Shown here: piece after piece, positions 8,564 through 16,451 of the stretch
How positions within the stretch are numbered: position 1 is the first letter of the stretch
How the letters are laid out: every line of letters starts with the position of its first letter
The notes under the pieces: model-generated
What the model saw: only the letters and a program-made list of their open reading frames with translations
Database searches by the model: none
What the model was told of the DNA's origin: nothing
Assembly: GCA_937924465.1 (NCBI GenBank)
Contig: CALDSP010000125.1
Span: forward strand, 1-38,156
Direction of reading: 5' to 3'
DNA from: an uncultured Leptospiraceae bacterium
GTDB taxonomy: Bacteria; Spirochaetota; Leptospiria; Leptospirales; Leptospiraceae
Length of the DNA stretch: 38,156 nt
Program-made: the position numbers and the translations under genes

Positions 8564-9004
8564 ATGAAGAAGGTATTACAATTCTTTATAATTTTATTTA
8601 CTATATTCACTTTCTTTGGATGCTTTAGGGCTAAAAATTTTGAAGAAAGAGTAAATCGGATTGTAAAAGAACTAAAAAAGGAGTTGTCACTCAACGACGA
8701 GCAAACCAACAAGTTAGAAAGCATTCGTTTGGAAATTATAGCCAAACAAAAAAGTATAAAGGCAAATTTAGAAATAGAAAACATTAAAAATGAAGTCTTA
8801 TCTATGATTAAAAGTGAACAAATAGATAAAGAAAAGTTTAAAAAAACTATTGAGCCTCTTGCAAAATCTAGACAAGAAATGATAGATTTTGTTATTACAA
8901 AAATGATTGAATTTCATAGAGTACTCACACCCGAACAAAGAAATAAACTTGCAGAGCTTATGGAAAAATTTGACAAAAAAATGGAAAAAAATGTTGGAGA
9001 TTGA
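8564..9004 (+). CDS. LTXXQ-motif (Spy/CpxP/CnrX-like) periplasmic lipoprotein, putative sensor
   Basis: A 146-aa protein starting at ATG 8564, chosen because AAAGGAG (8552-8558) precedes it and a lipoprotein signal peptide follows at once, with lipobox FFGC and Cys20. The mature part is all helical and charged. It carries two copies of the LTXXQ-type motif, LNDEQ (43-47) and LTPEQ (121-125), the hallmark of the Spy/CpxP/ZraP/CnrX family of periplasmic chaperones and metal sensors. There is only one histidine (H118), so the metal-site pattern of CnrX is not conserved. The gene overlaps the next by 14 nt, and that gene encodes an ECF sigma factor. This suggests an envelope-stress sensor feeding the sigma factor. 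It diverges from flaB across a 184-nt gap that holds two GGAAAATT copies (8470-8477 and about 8530-8537) of unknown meaning. Confidence 0.8.
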   Translation: MKKVLQFFIILFTIFTFFGCFRAKNFEERVNRIVKELKKELSLNDEQTNKLESIRLEIIAKQKSIKANLEIENIKNEVLSMIKSEQIDKEKFKKTIEPLAKSRQEMIDFVITKMIEFHRVLTPEQRNKLAELMEKFDKKMEKNVGD

Positions 9005-9473
9005 TTTTGAAAAGATTGTAGCAGAAACAAAAAAAGTAGTTCTCTCTGCTATTCAAAAATATCTTGAAGAAGAAAATTTAGATTATATTGATGATGTAGC
9101 ACAAGAAACCTATTTGAGAGCTTATAAAGCTCTCAAACAAAATAAGTTTAAAAAAAATTCTGAACTTTCTACTTGGTTGTATACAATTGCTAAAAATGAA
9201 GCTATAAGAATGAATGAAAACGTTATGCGTCAAAGAAAAAAGAAATTAAAACTACAAGAATCACTTTCTAAAAATCAAAAAAATGAAAGTGTTTCATTAT
9301 TTGAAACTTGGGAAATTATTATAAAACTTCCAATTAAATATAAATTAATAATTGAAAAATTACTAGAAGGAAAAACAAAAAAAGAAATTTCTCAAGAATT
9401 AAATTTAAAAATTGGAACAGTAAAGTCTAGAATATTTAGAACAAAAAAATTTTTTGAAAATCTGGATAGGTGA
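8991..9473 (+). CDS. ECF-type RNA polymerase sigma factor (CnrH-like position)
   Basis: A 160-aa sigma factor from ATG 8991. The open frame extends further upstream but would lie inside the lipoprotein gene. Region 2 is seen as DYIDDVAQETYLRAYKAL (31-48) followed by the promoter-melting segment SELSTWLYTIAKNEA (57-71). Region 4 is LPIKYKLIIEKLLEGKTKK (113-131) followed by the helix-turn-helix ISQELNLKIGTVKSRIFR (133-150). Regions 1 and 3 are absent, which defines the extracytoplasmic-function class. Lysine content is very high, in keeping with the local AT-rich composition. It overlaps the sensor-like lipoprotein by 14 nt and ends 5 nt before a small single-TM protein, so translational coupling in a fixed ratio is likely. 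Confidence 0.92.
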   Translation: MLEIDFEKIVAETKKVVLSAIQKYLEEENLDYIDDVAQETYLRAYKALKQNKFKKNSELSTWLYTIAKNEAIRMNENVMRQRKKKLKLQESLSKNQKNESVSLFETWEIIIKLPIKYKLIIEKLLEGKTKKEISQELNLKIGTVKSRIFRTKKFFENLDR

Positions 9474-9478
9474 GAGTT

Positions 9479-9733
9479 ATGAATGAAAAATTTAAAGAAG
9501 AAATCCAAAAAAGACTTTATAGCCTTGAATGGGATAAAAAAATTTCTAAGCTAGTTCTCGTCGCTTATAGAAAGGAAAAATATAAGACTCTGTTCATACA
9601 ACTCTCTTTTAGTTTCTTATTTTTGGGAATCATTACTTTAGGAAATTTTTTGTTTCAAAATTCAACAGAAATGTTTCAAGAAGGTTTAAAAATTTATGAA
9701 AATTTAGAGCTTTCTTTTATGGAAGAAGAATAA
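9479..9733 (+). CDS. Small single-TM protein, putative anti-sigma factor (CnrY-like)
   Basis: An 84-aa protein from ATG 9479. An in-frame GTG at 9470 would overlap the sigma stop; the ATG has AGGTGAG in front of it. Residues 1-36 form a charged, helical, probably cytoplasmic segment. Residues about 37-59 (TLFIQLSFSFLFLG...) are one membrane helix, and 60-84 form a short acidic periplasmic tail. There is no zinc-finger (HxxxCxxC) motif. The size, topology and place directly after an ECF sigma gene match CnrY-type minimal anti-sigma factors, which bind the sigma with a short cytosolic helix and are held by the periplasmic sensor. I see no sequence motif that proves this; the role is inferred from context and topology. 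It converges with the CBS-domain gene, leaving 4 nt between stops. Confidence 0.7.
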   Translation: MNEKFKEEIQKRLYSLEWDKKISKLVLVAYRKEKYKTLFIQLSFSFLFLGIITLGNFLFQNSTEMFQEGLKIYENLELSFMEEE

Positions 9734-9737
9734 ACAT

Positions 9738-10367
9738 TTATCCGTACAATTCCAATATAGACATATTTATAATAGCTTTTAGTATATCACTTCTTGTTAC
9801 TATACCCTGTATAGTATAATCTTCCTTACTTAAAATTGGGATACAACCTACTCTCTCGTCAAACATAATTTTGGCAATGTCTCGAATTGGAGTCCTAGGA
9901 AAAGCTGTTAAAGTTTTTCGAATAGGTAAATTTTTAATTATTGTAACTTTTGAGCTAGGGTTTTCTAAATTGATTAGTTTTTGTTTTAAAATATCTCTTT
10001 CAGAAACAATTCCAAAAAGGGTCTTATCTGGATTAGTAATAGGAAGATGTCGAAATTTTTTTTCATTAAAAATTTTTTTAGCAATATCAATTGAGTCGTC
10101 TGGAGAAATAGTAATTACATTTTTACTCATTATGTCTAATGCATAATAAATTTTCTTGGAAGACTTTTTGTGTGATTCTTCTTCTTGATAAGAATAGTTT
10201 TTGTGTGGCAAAAATCCGTGCTCTTTTAATTCTTGAAAGTCATTTGGATGAACTTCTAAAGATTTGTCGGGAATACTTGGAGCTAATGGATTGACCTTTG
10301 GTACATTTCTATGAGAAACTCTTGGAACATAAGGTTCAACAATTCCTTGGTTCACCCAAATGAACAT
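9738..10367 (-). CDS. Two-CBS-domain protein
   Basis: A 209-aa soluble protein. Residues about 75-135 form one CBS motif (DIMSKNVITISPDDSIDIA, then HLPITNPDKTLFGIVSERDI) and residues about 145-205 a second (RTPIRDIAKIMFDERVGCIP, then GIVTRSDILKAI). Together they would make one Bateman module, which binds adenosine nucleotides in known cases. The first 70 residues are proline-rich (VEPYVPRVSHRNVPKVNPLAPSIP), probably unstructured, and unlike anything I recognise. No catalytic domain is attached, so it is probably a stand-alone energy- or nucleotide-sensing regulator of an unknown partner. It lies 77 nt downstream of proC on the same strand and may be read from that transcript. Confidence 0.88.
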   Translation of the reverse strand: MFIWVNQGIVEPYVPRVSHRNVPKVNPLAPSIPDKSLEVHPNDFQELKEHGFLPHKNYSYQEEESHKKSSKKIYYALDIMSKNVITISPDDSIDIAKKIFNEKKFRHLPITNPDKTLFGIVSERDILKQKLINLENPSSKVTIIKNLPIRKTLTAFPRTPIRDIAKIMFDERVGCIPILSKEDYTIQGIVTRSDILKAIINMSILELYG

Positions 10368-10444
10368 TTTCTTTACCCTATTTGAGTATCGACCTGGGAA
10401 AGAAAATCAATAATCACTAAAATTTGTCGCCTAACGTAAAAATT

Positions 10445-11200
10445 CTATCCTAATTCTTGAGCCCTTTTGTATGCTGAAAAAATTGCTTTCATTACACTTG
10501 CATGAAATCCATTTTCTTCTAAAACTTCTAATCCATAAATGGTTGTTCCAGCAGGAGAGGTTACCTTATTTCTCAATTCTGCGGGGTGATAAGGCAGGTT
10601 TTGTTTTTGAAGCTGTTCTATGTAAGCCACACTTCCTTTTAAAGTTTGCAAGGCAAGGCTAAAAGACATGTCGTAACTAAGTCCACATTTGAGTCCACCC
10701 TCTGTCATAGCGTGTAAAAAACTAAATACATAAGCAGGTCCAGAACCTGAAAGGGCTGTGACTGCATCTATAAGTTCTTCGTTTGGTAGTTCAATTATTT
10801 TTCCTAAGGAACTAAAAAGTTCTTTAGCTATCTCATAAGATTTTGGATCTCCAAACATTCCCATGGCACCCTCATTTGCAATTAAAGGTAGATTGGGCAT
10901 AATTCTTACAATGCTTGAGTTGGAATGGGAGTTTTGTTTTATAGTAGAAATTTTTACTCCTGCTGCAATCGAAATATAAATATGAGGTAATTTGAAATCT
11001 TGTAGAACTTCTGTTACTTTATTTGGTTTGACTGCAATGATAATCACTTTTTCATTTTCTAACTCTGCAATTTCGTTAACAAAAGAAATTTCTTGGTATT
11101 TGTTTTGAACATAAGGATCGTAAACTTTAATAGAATTTCTGTCACGCAACGCCTTATAAATTGCATAGCCCATATTTCCTAAGCCAACTAAACCAATCAT
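10445..11200 (-). CDS. proC: Pyrroline-5-carboxylate reductase
   Basis: A 251-aa enzyme for the last step of proline synthesis, NAD(P)H-dependent reduction of 1-pyrroline-5-carboxylate. The N-terminal Rossmann motif is GLGNMG (residues 6-11). The middle carries VIIIAVKPNK and RIMPNLP. The C-terminal dimerisation and active-site signature contains LSGSGPAYVF and, later, NKVTSPAGTTIYGLEVLE, the P5CR signature. The length is slightly short of the usual 260-280 aa but all motifs are intact. The start ATG at 11200 follows GAGGGA. It sits 56 nt after the frameshifted DUF486 gene at the end of the long minus-strand gene run. Confidence 0.96.
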   Translation of the reverse strand: MIGLVGLGNMGYAIYKALRDRNSIKVYDPYVQNKYQEISFVNEIAELENEKVIIIAVKPNKVTEVLQDFKLPHIYISIAAGVKISTIKQNSHSNSSIVRIMPNLPLIANEGAMGMFGDPKSYEIAKELFSSLGKIIELPNEELIDAVTALSGSGPAYVFSFLHAMTEGGLKCGLSYDMSFSLALQTLKGSVAYIEQLQKQNLPYHPAELRNKVTSPAGTTIYGLEVLEENGFHASVMKAIFSAYKRAQELG

Positions 11201-11256
11201 ATTCCCTCATGTTTAAAAATTTTATTTTAATGAAAAATCAAAACTTGAATGAACTA

Positions 11257-11581
11257 CTATTTCATAAAAATTACATAAACGGCAACTACTAATAAAATAA
11301 ATCCAAGCAAATGATTCCACCTAAGAGCTTCTTTTAAATAAAGATGTGAGAAAACAGCAAAAACAATTAGGCTTATGAATTCTTGCATTGTTTTTAATTC
11401 CACAGCACTAAATTTTCCATATCTAATTCTATTTTGCAGGTACTTGAAGAATATATTCAAATAAAGCAATAAACCAACTTACAAAAATAATCCATAAAGG
11501 TTTATCTTTGTAAGGTAAATGTCCATACCATGCAAAGGTCATAAAAATATTAGATAAAATAAGAAGTATTATTGTAAGCAT
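11257..11581 (-). pseudogene. DUF486 (DMT-like) small membrane protein, one-base frameshift
   Basis: Read from ATG 11581, the frame gives a typical DUF486 N-terminus (LILSNIFMTFAWYGHL, then WFIALFEYILQVPAK) and hits TAG. Removing one base from the A4 run (plus-strand TTTT at 11432-11435) restores the family motif QVPANRIRYGKFSAVELKTM. The frame then stays open through the last two membrane segments to the stop at 11257. The rejoined product would be 107 aa with four TM helices, the normal size for DUF486, whose function is unknown. The gene is otherwise undamaged, so this is either a very recent null mutation, a programmed shift, or a sequencing error. It starts 6 nt after ribD. Confidence 0.88.
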
Positions 11582-11587
11582 TTTAAG

Positions 11588-12766
11588 TTAACGATAAAGA
11601 ATATTGATTTTATCACTAGATAAAGAAAAACGATCCCTAATTCTCATTTTGGTAAAAGGGATTTTGGGAATCATTCCTTTAGAAATAGAAGTTTGGGTAT
11701 GAATTAAAATGATTTCATCTGAATAGTCAATATCACTTGTAAAAATTTGATAAAGCAAATTTCCACCCTCTATCAAAACATGTAAGCAACCAAGAGAATA
11801 TAAAAAATTTTCTAACTTTTCTTTCAAGTAAGACACCTCTACATATTGGATAGGAAAGTTAGTTAACTCTAATAATTTCTTTTCTTGTTCTATGTTTAAG
11901 GTATCTAAGCAAAAGAAAATACATTTTTTTGTTTGAGTTCTCTGGTTAATTTGAAATTGTTTTTCAAAAAATTCTTGATTTGGAAAAATTTTGGGGCTAA
12001 GGATAAAAACTCTATAAGGCTGACGTTTATCATCTGAAATTGGAGTTTTCTCACTGGAGTAAATAGTTTCGCAGAAAGCTGAATAAAAAATATCTATTAT
12101 CATAGAGGAATCAGAATTTGAATCTGTATAACAAGTATATCCTCTATAATCTAAAGAAGGAGAATCCTTAAAAGTTGTATAAGGACCTGCTACAATTGCA
12201 TCCATTTTGGATCGAAAGGTTTGAAAGAAATTATCTGTTTCTTTGGACGTCATGCGAAAAGAGTCCCTCTCTTTATTTGTAAAGTAGCCTTCCTTACTTA
12301 CTGCCACTTTAATAAAAAATTTGGGTTTTTGTTTTATAATTCTTTTTAAAAAGCCTCCTAAGAAAGCGCGAGAAATTTTTTGTATGCTTGAATCAAATTC
12401 CACTTCAATTCCTGCTTTTTGAAGTTCATGAATTCCATCTCTAAGTTGAATGAGAGGATTTGGATCACGAATTCCCAAGTAAACTTTACGAGGTTTTTTT
12501 TCTAAAAGTAAATCTATACAAGGTGGGGTTTTACCAAAATGTGTGCAAGGTTCTAGTGTGATATAAATTTGATGAGGGATGTTTTGAGAAAAATTTTCAT
12601 AGGCTTCTCGCTCAGCATGATTTTTTCCAATTTCTTGAGTGAAACCTTCTGCTAAAATATTCTCTTCTAAGTCAGTAATGACTGCTCCTACAGGAGGATT
12701 GGGAGAAGAAACTCCCATAGCTAAAAGAGAGAGAAATTTTAGCCTTCTAAAAACTGAACCTTTCAA
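11588..12766 (-). CDS. ribD: Bifunctional riboflavin biosynthesis deaminase/reductase RibD
   Basis: A 392-aa two-domain enzyme that deaminates and then reduces the pyrimidine intermediate of riboflavin synthesis. The N-terminal zinc deaminase has SPNPPVGAVI (21-30), HAE at 50-52, and EPCTHFGKTPPC with Cys74 and Cys83. The C-terminal reductase starts near KPKFFIKVAVSKEGYF and has DAIVAGPYTTFKDSPSLDYRGY and IEGGNLLY. It starts at TTG 12766: no ATG precedes the conserved SPNP block, and AAGGA lies 9 nt before the TTG. The reductase half looks longer and less conserved than usual, with an acidic/serine insert around residues 215-240. No other rib genes are in the window. The secF stop lies 12 nt upstream. 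Confidence 0.95.
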   Translation of the reverse strand: MKGSVFRRLKFLSLLAMGVSSPNPPVGAVITDLEENILAEGFTQEIGKNHAEREAYENFSQNIPHQIYITLEPCTHFGKTPPCIDLLLEKKPRKVYLGIRDPNPLIQLRDGIHELQKAGIEVEFDSSIQKISRAFLGGFLKRIIKQKPKFFIKVAVSKEGYFTNKERDSFRMTSKETDNFFQTFRSKMDAIVAGPYTTFKDSPSLDYRGYTCYTDSNSDSSMIIDIFYSAFCETIYSSEKTPISDDKRQPYRVFILSPKIFPNQEFFEKQFQINQRTQTKKCIFFCLDTLNIEQEKKLLELTNFPIQYVEVSYLKEKLENFLYSLGCLHVLIEGGNLLYQIFTSDIDYSDEIILIHTQTSISKGMIPKIPFTKMRIRDRFSLSSDKINILYR

Positions 12767-12778
12767 CCTTACAAATCC

Positions 12779-13702
12779 TTATACTTTCTCTGGAAAAAAT
12801 TTTTCATAAATTTCTAAAACAGGTGCTGCAATAAAAACAGAAGAATAGGTGCCAATAATAACTCCAAAAATGATCACTATTGCAAAATCATAAAGTTCTG
12901 TAGCTCCCCCAACTAAAATAGCAATTACTGCAATCAAAGTAGCAAAAGAAGTATTTACAGTTCGACCTAATGTTTGGTTTATAGACAGGTTTATAATGTG
13001 AGAAAGAGAGATTTTCAATTTAGAGTTAGCTAAGTTTTCTCGAATGCGATCAAAAATTACAATTGTATCATTGATAGAATAACCAAGCAAGGTTAAGATT
13101 GCTGCAATGAGTGGAATACTTGGTTTAATTTGAAATGCTCCAATAAATCCTAAAGTAAAAAACAAATCATGAAACAATGCGATTGATGCTCCCAAAGCAA
13201 ATTTAAATTGAAAACGAAAGCTCAAATAAATTGTCATAATAATGATAGTGGCAAGTATAAGATTAGTTCCAGCAGAGGTTAGTTCTCCTCCTACAATTGC
13301 TCCCACTTGCTCTGCACTTAAAATTTCTTCTTTACTAAGTCCTAAACCATCTTCTAACATTAAAATAAATTCTTGAATTTCTGGTTGACTTTCAGATTTT
13401 CTCTTTTTATTTCTTTCGTTGAACGCTGTCATTTTAGATTTTGCATCTAGACCTATATCAATTTGATAATGATTTTTTTCTTTATCAATGAGAATTACAA
13501 CTGCTTCAATTCCTTCTTGTTTGAAGAATTTTTCTAAGTCTTCTTTCTTTTTGTCGGTTTGAATAACAGCCCTGAATCCACCATCAAAGTCTAAAGAACG
13601 TGCAAATCCTTTATGAACAAAGACTGTTAGTATAAAAAAAAGAAAAATAATCAAACCCGAAACACTTAAAGAGATATATTTATAACGTGAAAAATCAAAC
13701 AT
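12779..13702 (-). CDS. secF: Protein translocase subunit SecF
   Basis: A 307-aa inner-membrane RND-type protein that works with SecD to use the proton gradient to complete Sec export. There is one N-terminal TM, then a periplasmic P1-like region with the LDFDGGFRAVIQT motif (SecF 'DFxGG'). Five further TM segments include the conserved LLGYSINDTIVIFDRIRENL and the ending FAIVIIFGVIIGTYSSVFIA. The start overlaps the secD 3' end by 8 nt, so the two are translated together. The length is normal. Confidence 0.97.
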   Translation of the reverse strand: MFDFSRYKYISLSVSGLIIFLFFILTVFVHKGFARSLDFDGGFRAVIQTDKKKEDLEKFFKQEGIEAVVILIDKEKNHYQIDIGLDAKSKMTAFNERNKKRKSESQPEIQEFILMLEDGLGLSKEEILSAEQVGAIVGGELTSAGTNLILATIIIMTIYLSFRFQFKFALGASIALFHDLFFTLGFIGAFQIKPSIPLIAAILTLLGYSINDTIVIFDRIRENLANSKLKISLSHIINLSINQTLGRTVNTSFATLIAVIAILVGGATELYDFAIVIIFGVIIGTYSSVFIAAPVLEIYEKFFPEKV

Positions 13703-15650
13703 TTTGTACTTCCCTTTGTTCAGTAATTTGTAGTTTACGAAAACCCATTTTTAAATCTTGAATTCCCAAAATATCAATAGATGCATTCATTAGAATACGA
13801 CTTAACACTAAAGAGGAAAACATAGAAGTAATAATCCCCCAACACAAAGTAATAGCAAATCCTTTGATTGGACCATTTCCTAATCGAATCATTAAGATTC
13901 CAGAAATTAAAGTTGTTATATTGCTATCAAAAATTGTGGAGAATGCATTCGAAAATCCATTTTCTATAGCCGTGGAAATAGAACGCCCCTTTGCCAATTC
14001 TTCACGAATACGCTCGTAGATAATTACGTTTGCATCTACTGCCATCCCTACAGTGAGCACGATTCCTGCAAAACCCGGAAGAGTCAAAGTAAAATCCATC
14101 AAAGAAAGAAGAGCCATAAGCATGAGCACATTCATAAGCAATGTTAAATCTGCAATGAGCCCCGCATAACGGTAGTATAAAACCATGTAAACCATTACCA
14201 AGATAAATCCTATGATTACAGACTTAAATCCAACTTCAATGGACTCAATCCCTAGCGTAGGTCCAATAAAGCGCATTTCTAAGACAGTAAGTGGAATTGG
14301 TAAAGCTCCCTCACTTATAATATTAGAAAGTCTAATTGCTTCTTCTTGAGTGAAACTTCCTGTAATTTCTGCATGTCCTCCTGCAATTGGATTATTAATA
14401 ACTGGATTAGAGACTACTTTATCTCCCCAAATAATGGCGAGTTTTCTTCCTCTGTTTTTGGAGGTGACTTCAAAAAATTTCTGCGCTCCCATTGGGGTAA
14501 GAGAAAAACTGACTACCCAACCATAATTGTTTGGATCATAAGAAGGACGCGCTTCTGTTAGATCATTTCCAGAGAGAGCGATTGCTTTTTCAAGAACTAA
14601 AAATCTTCTTGGTAAAAGTGGACTGTCAGCCTTGCTTCCTCTTGCCCAAAGAGCAAATATCCTGTATTGATTGGTAGGAATTTTATACTTTTGTTCTAGA
14701 CTTGCTAAGAAATCTTCTTGTGCTTTTTTACCCAGCTTATTTTTTATAATCTCTTGAAACTTAACTATATCTGTTTCTTCACGCTTTCCTTCGGCTACCA
14801 AACGTTGTTCTTCAGTGTCAATGAGTGTTTCATATTTTCCTCTTCCTCCTTCATCGGAAGGTTCTTCTAGTCTGTATTCCACTGTTTCTGTGCTTTGTAA
14901 GATTTCTAAAATTTGAGTAGAATTAGAAACACCGGGTAAGGCAACTTCAATAGAGTCCTGATCTTTCTGAATGCGTACTTGTGGTTCAGTGAGGTTTTGA
15001 TTTGCTAAGCGATTATCAATAATTAATTTTGCCTTTTCTAGTTCAATGAGTTTTCTTGATTCATTGAGCTCAAACCCAGACTCTATGTCTTCTAGTCTTT
15101 TTTTAGCTTTCTCTTTTTCTTCGCTAGATTTATCAGTGGATTCTATAGTAGACTTTAGCTCGGAAATTTCTTTACTATACATATCTCTTAACTTGGATAT
15201 ATAACTTTCAAAGTCTCCTTTTAAAACAACTCTCATGCCACCTTGCAAATCTAAACCTAGTTTTATGGACATAGATTTACCCTTACGTAGTGTAGATTCT
15301 ATCCACGTTGGGCGCAAAGTATTTTGTGATTCTAAAAAAAGATGAATATTTTCTTGAGAAATTTGATTAATTTTTGCAGAGGTGATAAATCGACCAATGA
15401 TAAGAAATTTGCCATTTTCAGGAATTGCTGTTGGCTCTGGGGAAATACTATAACTATTGTTGCTATTATATTCTTCTTTCCAACGCTTTTGAAAATTTTG
15501 TAAAAGTTTTTCTTGTTCTTCTTTGGGAAGTTTCAAAACTTCTGGATTGATAGTAAGTTCTAATTCTCGAATAACAAAATTAGGATACAATAAAACTAAA
15601 GAAATTGCTACGATAAACAATGGTAAAAATAGCCAACCTTTGGATTTCAA
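13695..15650 (-). CDS. secD: Protein translocase subunit SecD
   Basis: A 651-aa inner-membrane partner of SecF. TM1 is at the very N-terminus. The KLGLDLQGGMRVVLKG signature opens the large periplasmic P1 domain. P1 here carries a charged, coiled-coil-like insert (about residues 165-210, rich in Lys/Glu), which makes the protein longer than many SecDs. The C-terminal membrane domain has GIVLTVGMAVDANVIIYERI and the five-helix RND fold. It starts 20 nt after the small membrane-protein gene and overlaps secF, forming the usual yajC-secD-secF export group. Confidence 0.97.
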   Translation of the reverse strand: MKSKGWLFLPLFIVAISLVLLYPNFVIRELELTINPEVLKLPKEEQEKLLQNFQKRWKEEYNSNNSYSISPEPTAIPENGKFLIIGRFITSAKINQISQENIHLFLESQNTLRPTWIESTLRKGKSMSIKLGLDLQGGMRVVLKGDFESYISKLRDMYSKEISELKSTIESTDKSSEEKEKAKKRLEDIESGFELNESRKLIELEKAKLIIDNRLANQNLTEPQVRIQKDQDSIEVALPGVSNSTQILEILQSTETVEYRLEEPSDEGGRGKYETLIDTEEQRLVAEGKREETDIVKFQEIIKNKLGKKAQEDFLASLEQKYKIPTNQYRIFALWARGSKADSPLLPRRFLVLEKAIALSGNDLTEARPSYDPNNYGWVVSFSLTPMGAQKFFEVTSKNRGRKLAIIWGDKVVSNPVINNPIAGGHAEITGSFTQEEAIRLSNIISEGALPIPLTVLEMRFIGPTLGIESIEVGFKSVIIGFILVMVYMVLYYRYAGLIADLTLLMNVLMLMALLSLMDFTLTLPGFAGIVLTVGMAVDANVIIYERIREELAKGRSISTAIENGFSNAFSTIFDSNITTLISGILMIRLGNGPIKGFAITLCWGIITSMFSSLVLSRILMNASIDILGIQDLKMGFRKLQITEQREVQNV

Positions 15651-15670
15651 ATTTTACTCCTTATTACACG

Positions 15671-16093
15671 TTATTTATTTTTGAACTTTGAAAAAATTCT
15701 TCTACTAGAATGAGAAATAGAACTCCCATATCGCAATCGATACAAAGCAAAAGAAAGGATTGCGAGTCCAATAAGAATAAATTTTATATTTTCAGAAAAA
15801 AAATCAACAATAGGGTTTGCTTGTGTATTTATTTGAATAGAAACTTTTTTGGCAGGAGGAACAGACTCCTCTTTGGGGGGTTCTATTTTTTGAGTAGAAA
15901 CCTCTTCTAAACTCAATGTTTCAGGAAATTGAAAATCTTCCACAATCCAGCTTTGGTAGAAAAGTTGGATTTCTTCTTTGGTCCAAACTTTAGAAGAATC
16001 TGAAGCCTTAGAAACTTTTTTTTCCTTCCTACTTTGTCCGAAAACACCTGAAATAACAATAAAAAAAATAAGAAAAAAACTAAAAATTTGCAT
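15671..16093 (-). CDS. Small secreted/anchored protein between yajC and secD, family not recognised
   Basis: A 140-aa protein from ATG 16093, one nucleotide beyond the yajC stop. A TTG at 16111 is also possible but would place charged residues before the signal and overlap yajC. It has a signal peptide (about 1-19, ending VFG before QSRK). A charged and proline-rich periplasmic stretch follows (about 20-100, including a WTKEEIQLFYQSW segment). One TM helix lies at about 104-120, and the C-terminal tail of about 20 residues is basic and Ser-rich (SSRRIFSKFKNK). The expected topology is N-out, C-in. Its place inside yajC-secD-secF suggests an accessory of the translocon or of its assembly, but nothing in the sequence proves that. 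Confidence 0.8.
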   Translation of the reverse strand: MQIFSFFLIFFIVISGVFGQSRKEKKVSKASDSSKVWTKEEIQLFYQSWIVEDFQFPETLSLEEVSTQKIEPPKEESVPPAKKVSIQINTQANPIVDFFSENIKFILIGLAILSFALYRLRYGSSISHSSRRIFSKFKNK

Positions 16094-16094
16094 A

Positions 16095-16421
16095 TTACTT
16101 TTTCTTTTCAATTGCTGTAGAATTAAAAACTACATTTGTATCTTTAGCAATATTGACTACTACTAATTCATTATTTTCTCGAAATTCAACAATTTTTCCA
16201 TGAATTCCACCACTCATAATGACAGAATCTCCCTTGACCAAAGATTCAATCATTTTCTTTCGAGCTTCTTCTGCTTGTTTTTGCGGTCGAATAGAAATGA
16301 AATAAGTCATAACAATGAGTATGATAATAAGAATGAGATAGGAATAAATAGTTTTGTTGTCTCCTTGAGGAGCCTCTTGCGCTAATATTAAAAACAAAGA
16401 AAATAAAGTCGATAAAGTCAT
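16095..16421 (-). CDS. yajC: Sec translocase accessory subunit YajC
   Basis: A 108-aa single-TM protein associated with SecDF. A TM helix at about residues 25-43 is followed by the family signature YFISIRPQKQAEEARKKM, then GDSVIMSGGIHGKIVEF, a small beta-rich cytoplasmic domain. The length is typical. The 12-20 residues before the TM (LILAQEAPQGDNK) are periplasmic. The stop lies 1 nt before the next gene, and 30 nt separate it from trpD upstream. Confidence 0.95.
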   Translation of the reverse strand: MTLSTLFSLFLILAQEAPQGDNKTIYSYLILIIILIVMTYFISIRPQKQAEEARKKMIESLVKGDSVIMSGGIHGKIVEFRENNELVVVNIAKDTNVVFNSTAIEKKK

Positions 16422-16451
16422 AATTCTAATTTTTTTATTTTGAATACTGAA

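Noticed and set aside
8564..9004. Naming the lipoprotein CnrX and assigning nickel/cobalt sensing
   Set aside because: The protein has a single histidine and does not show the CnrX metal ligands; only the family fold motif and gene context are shared.
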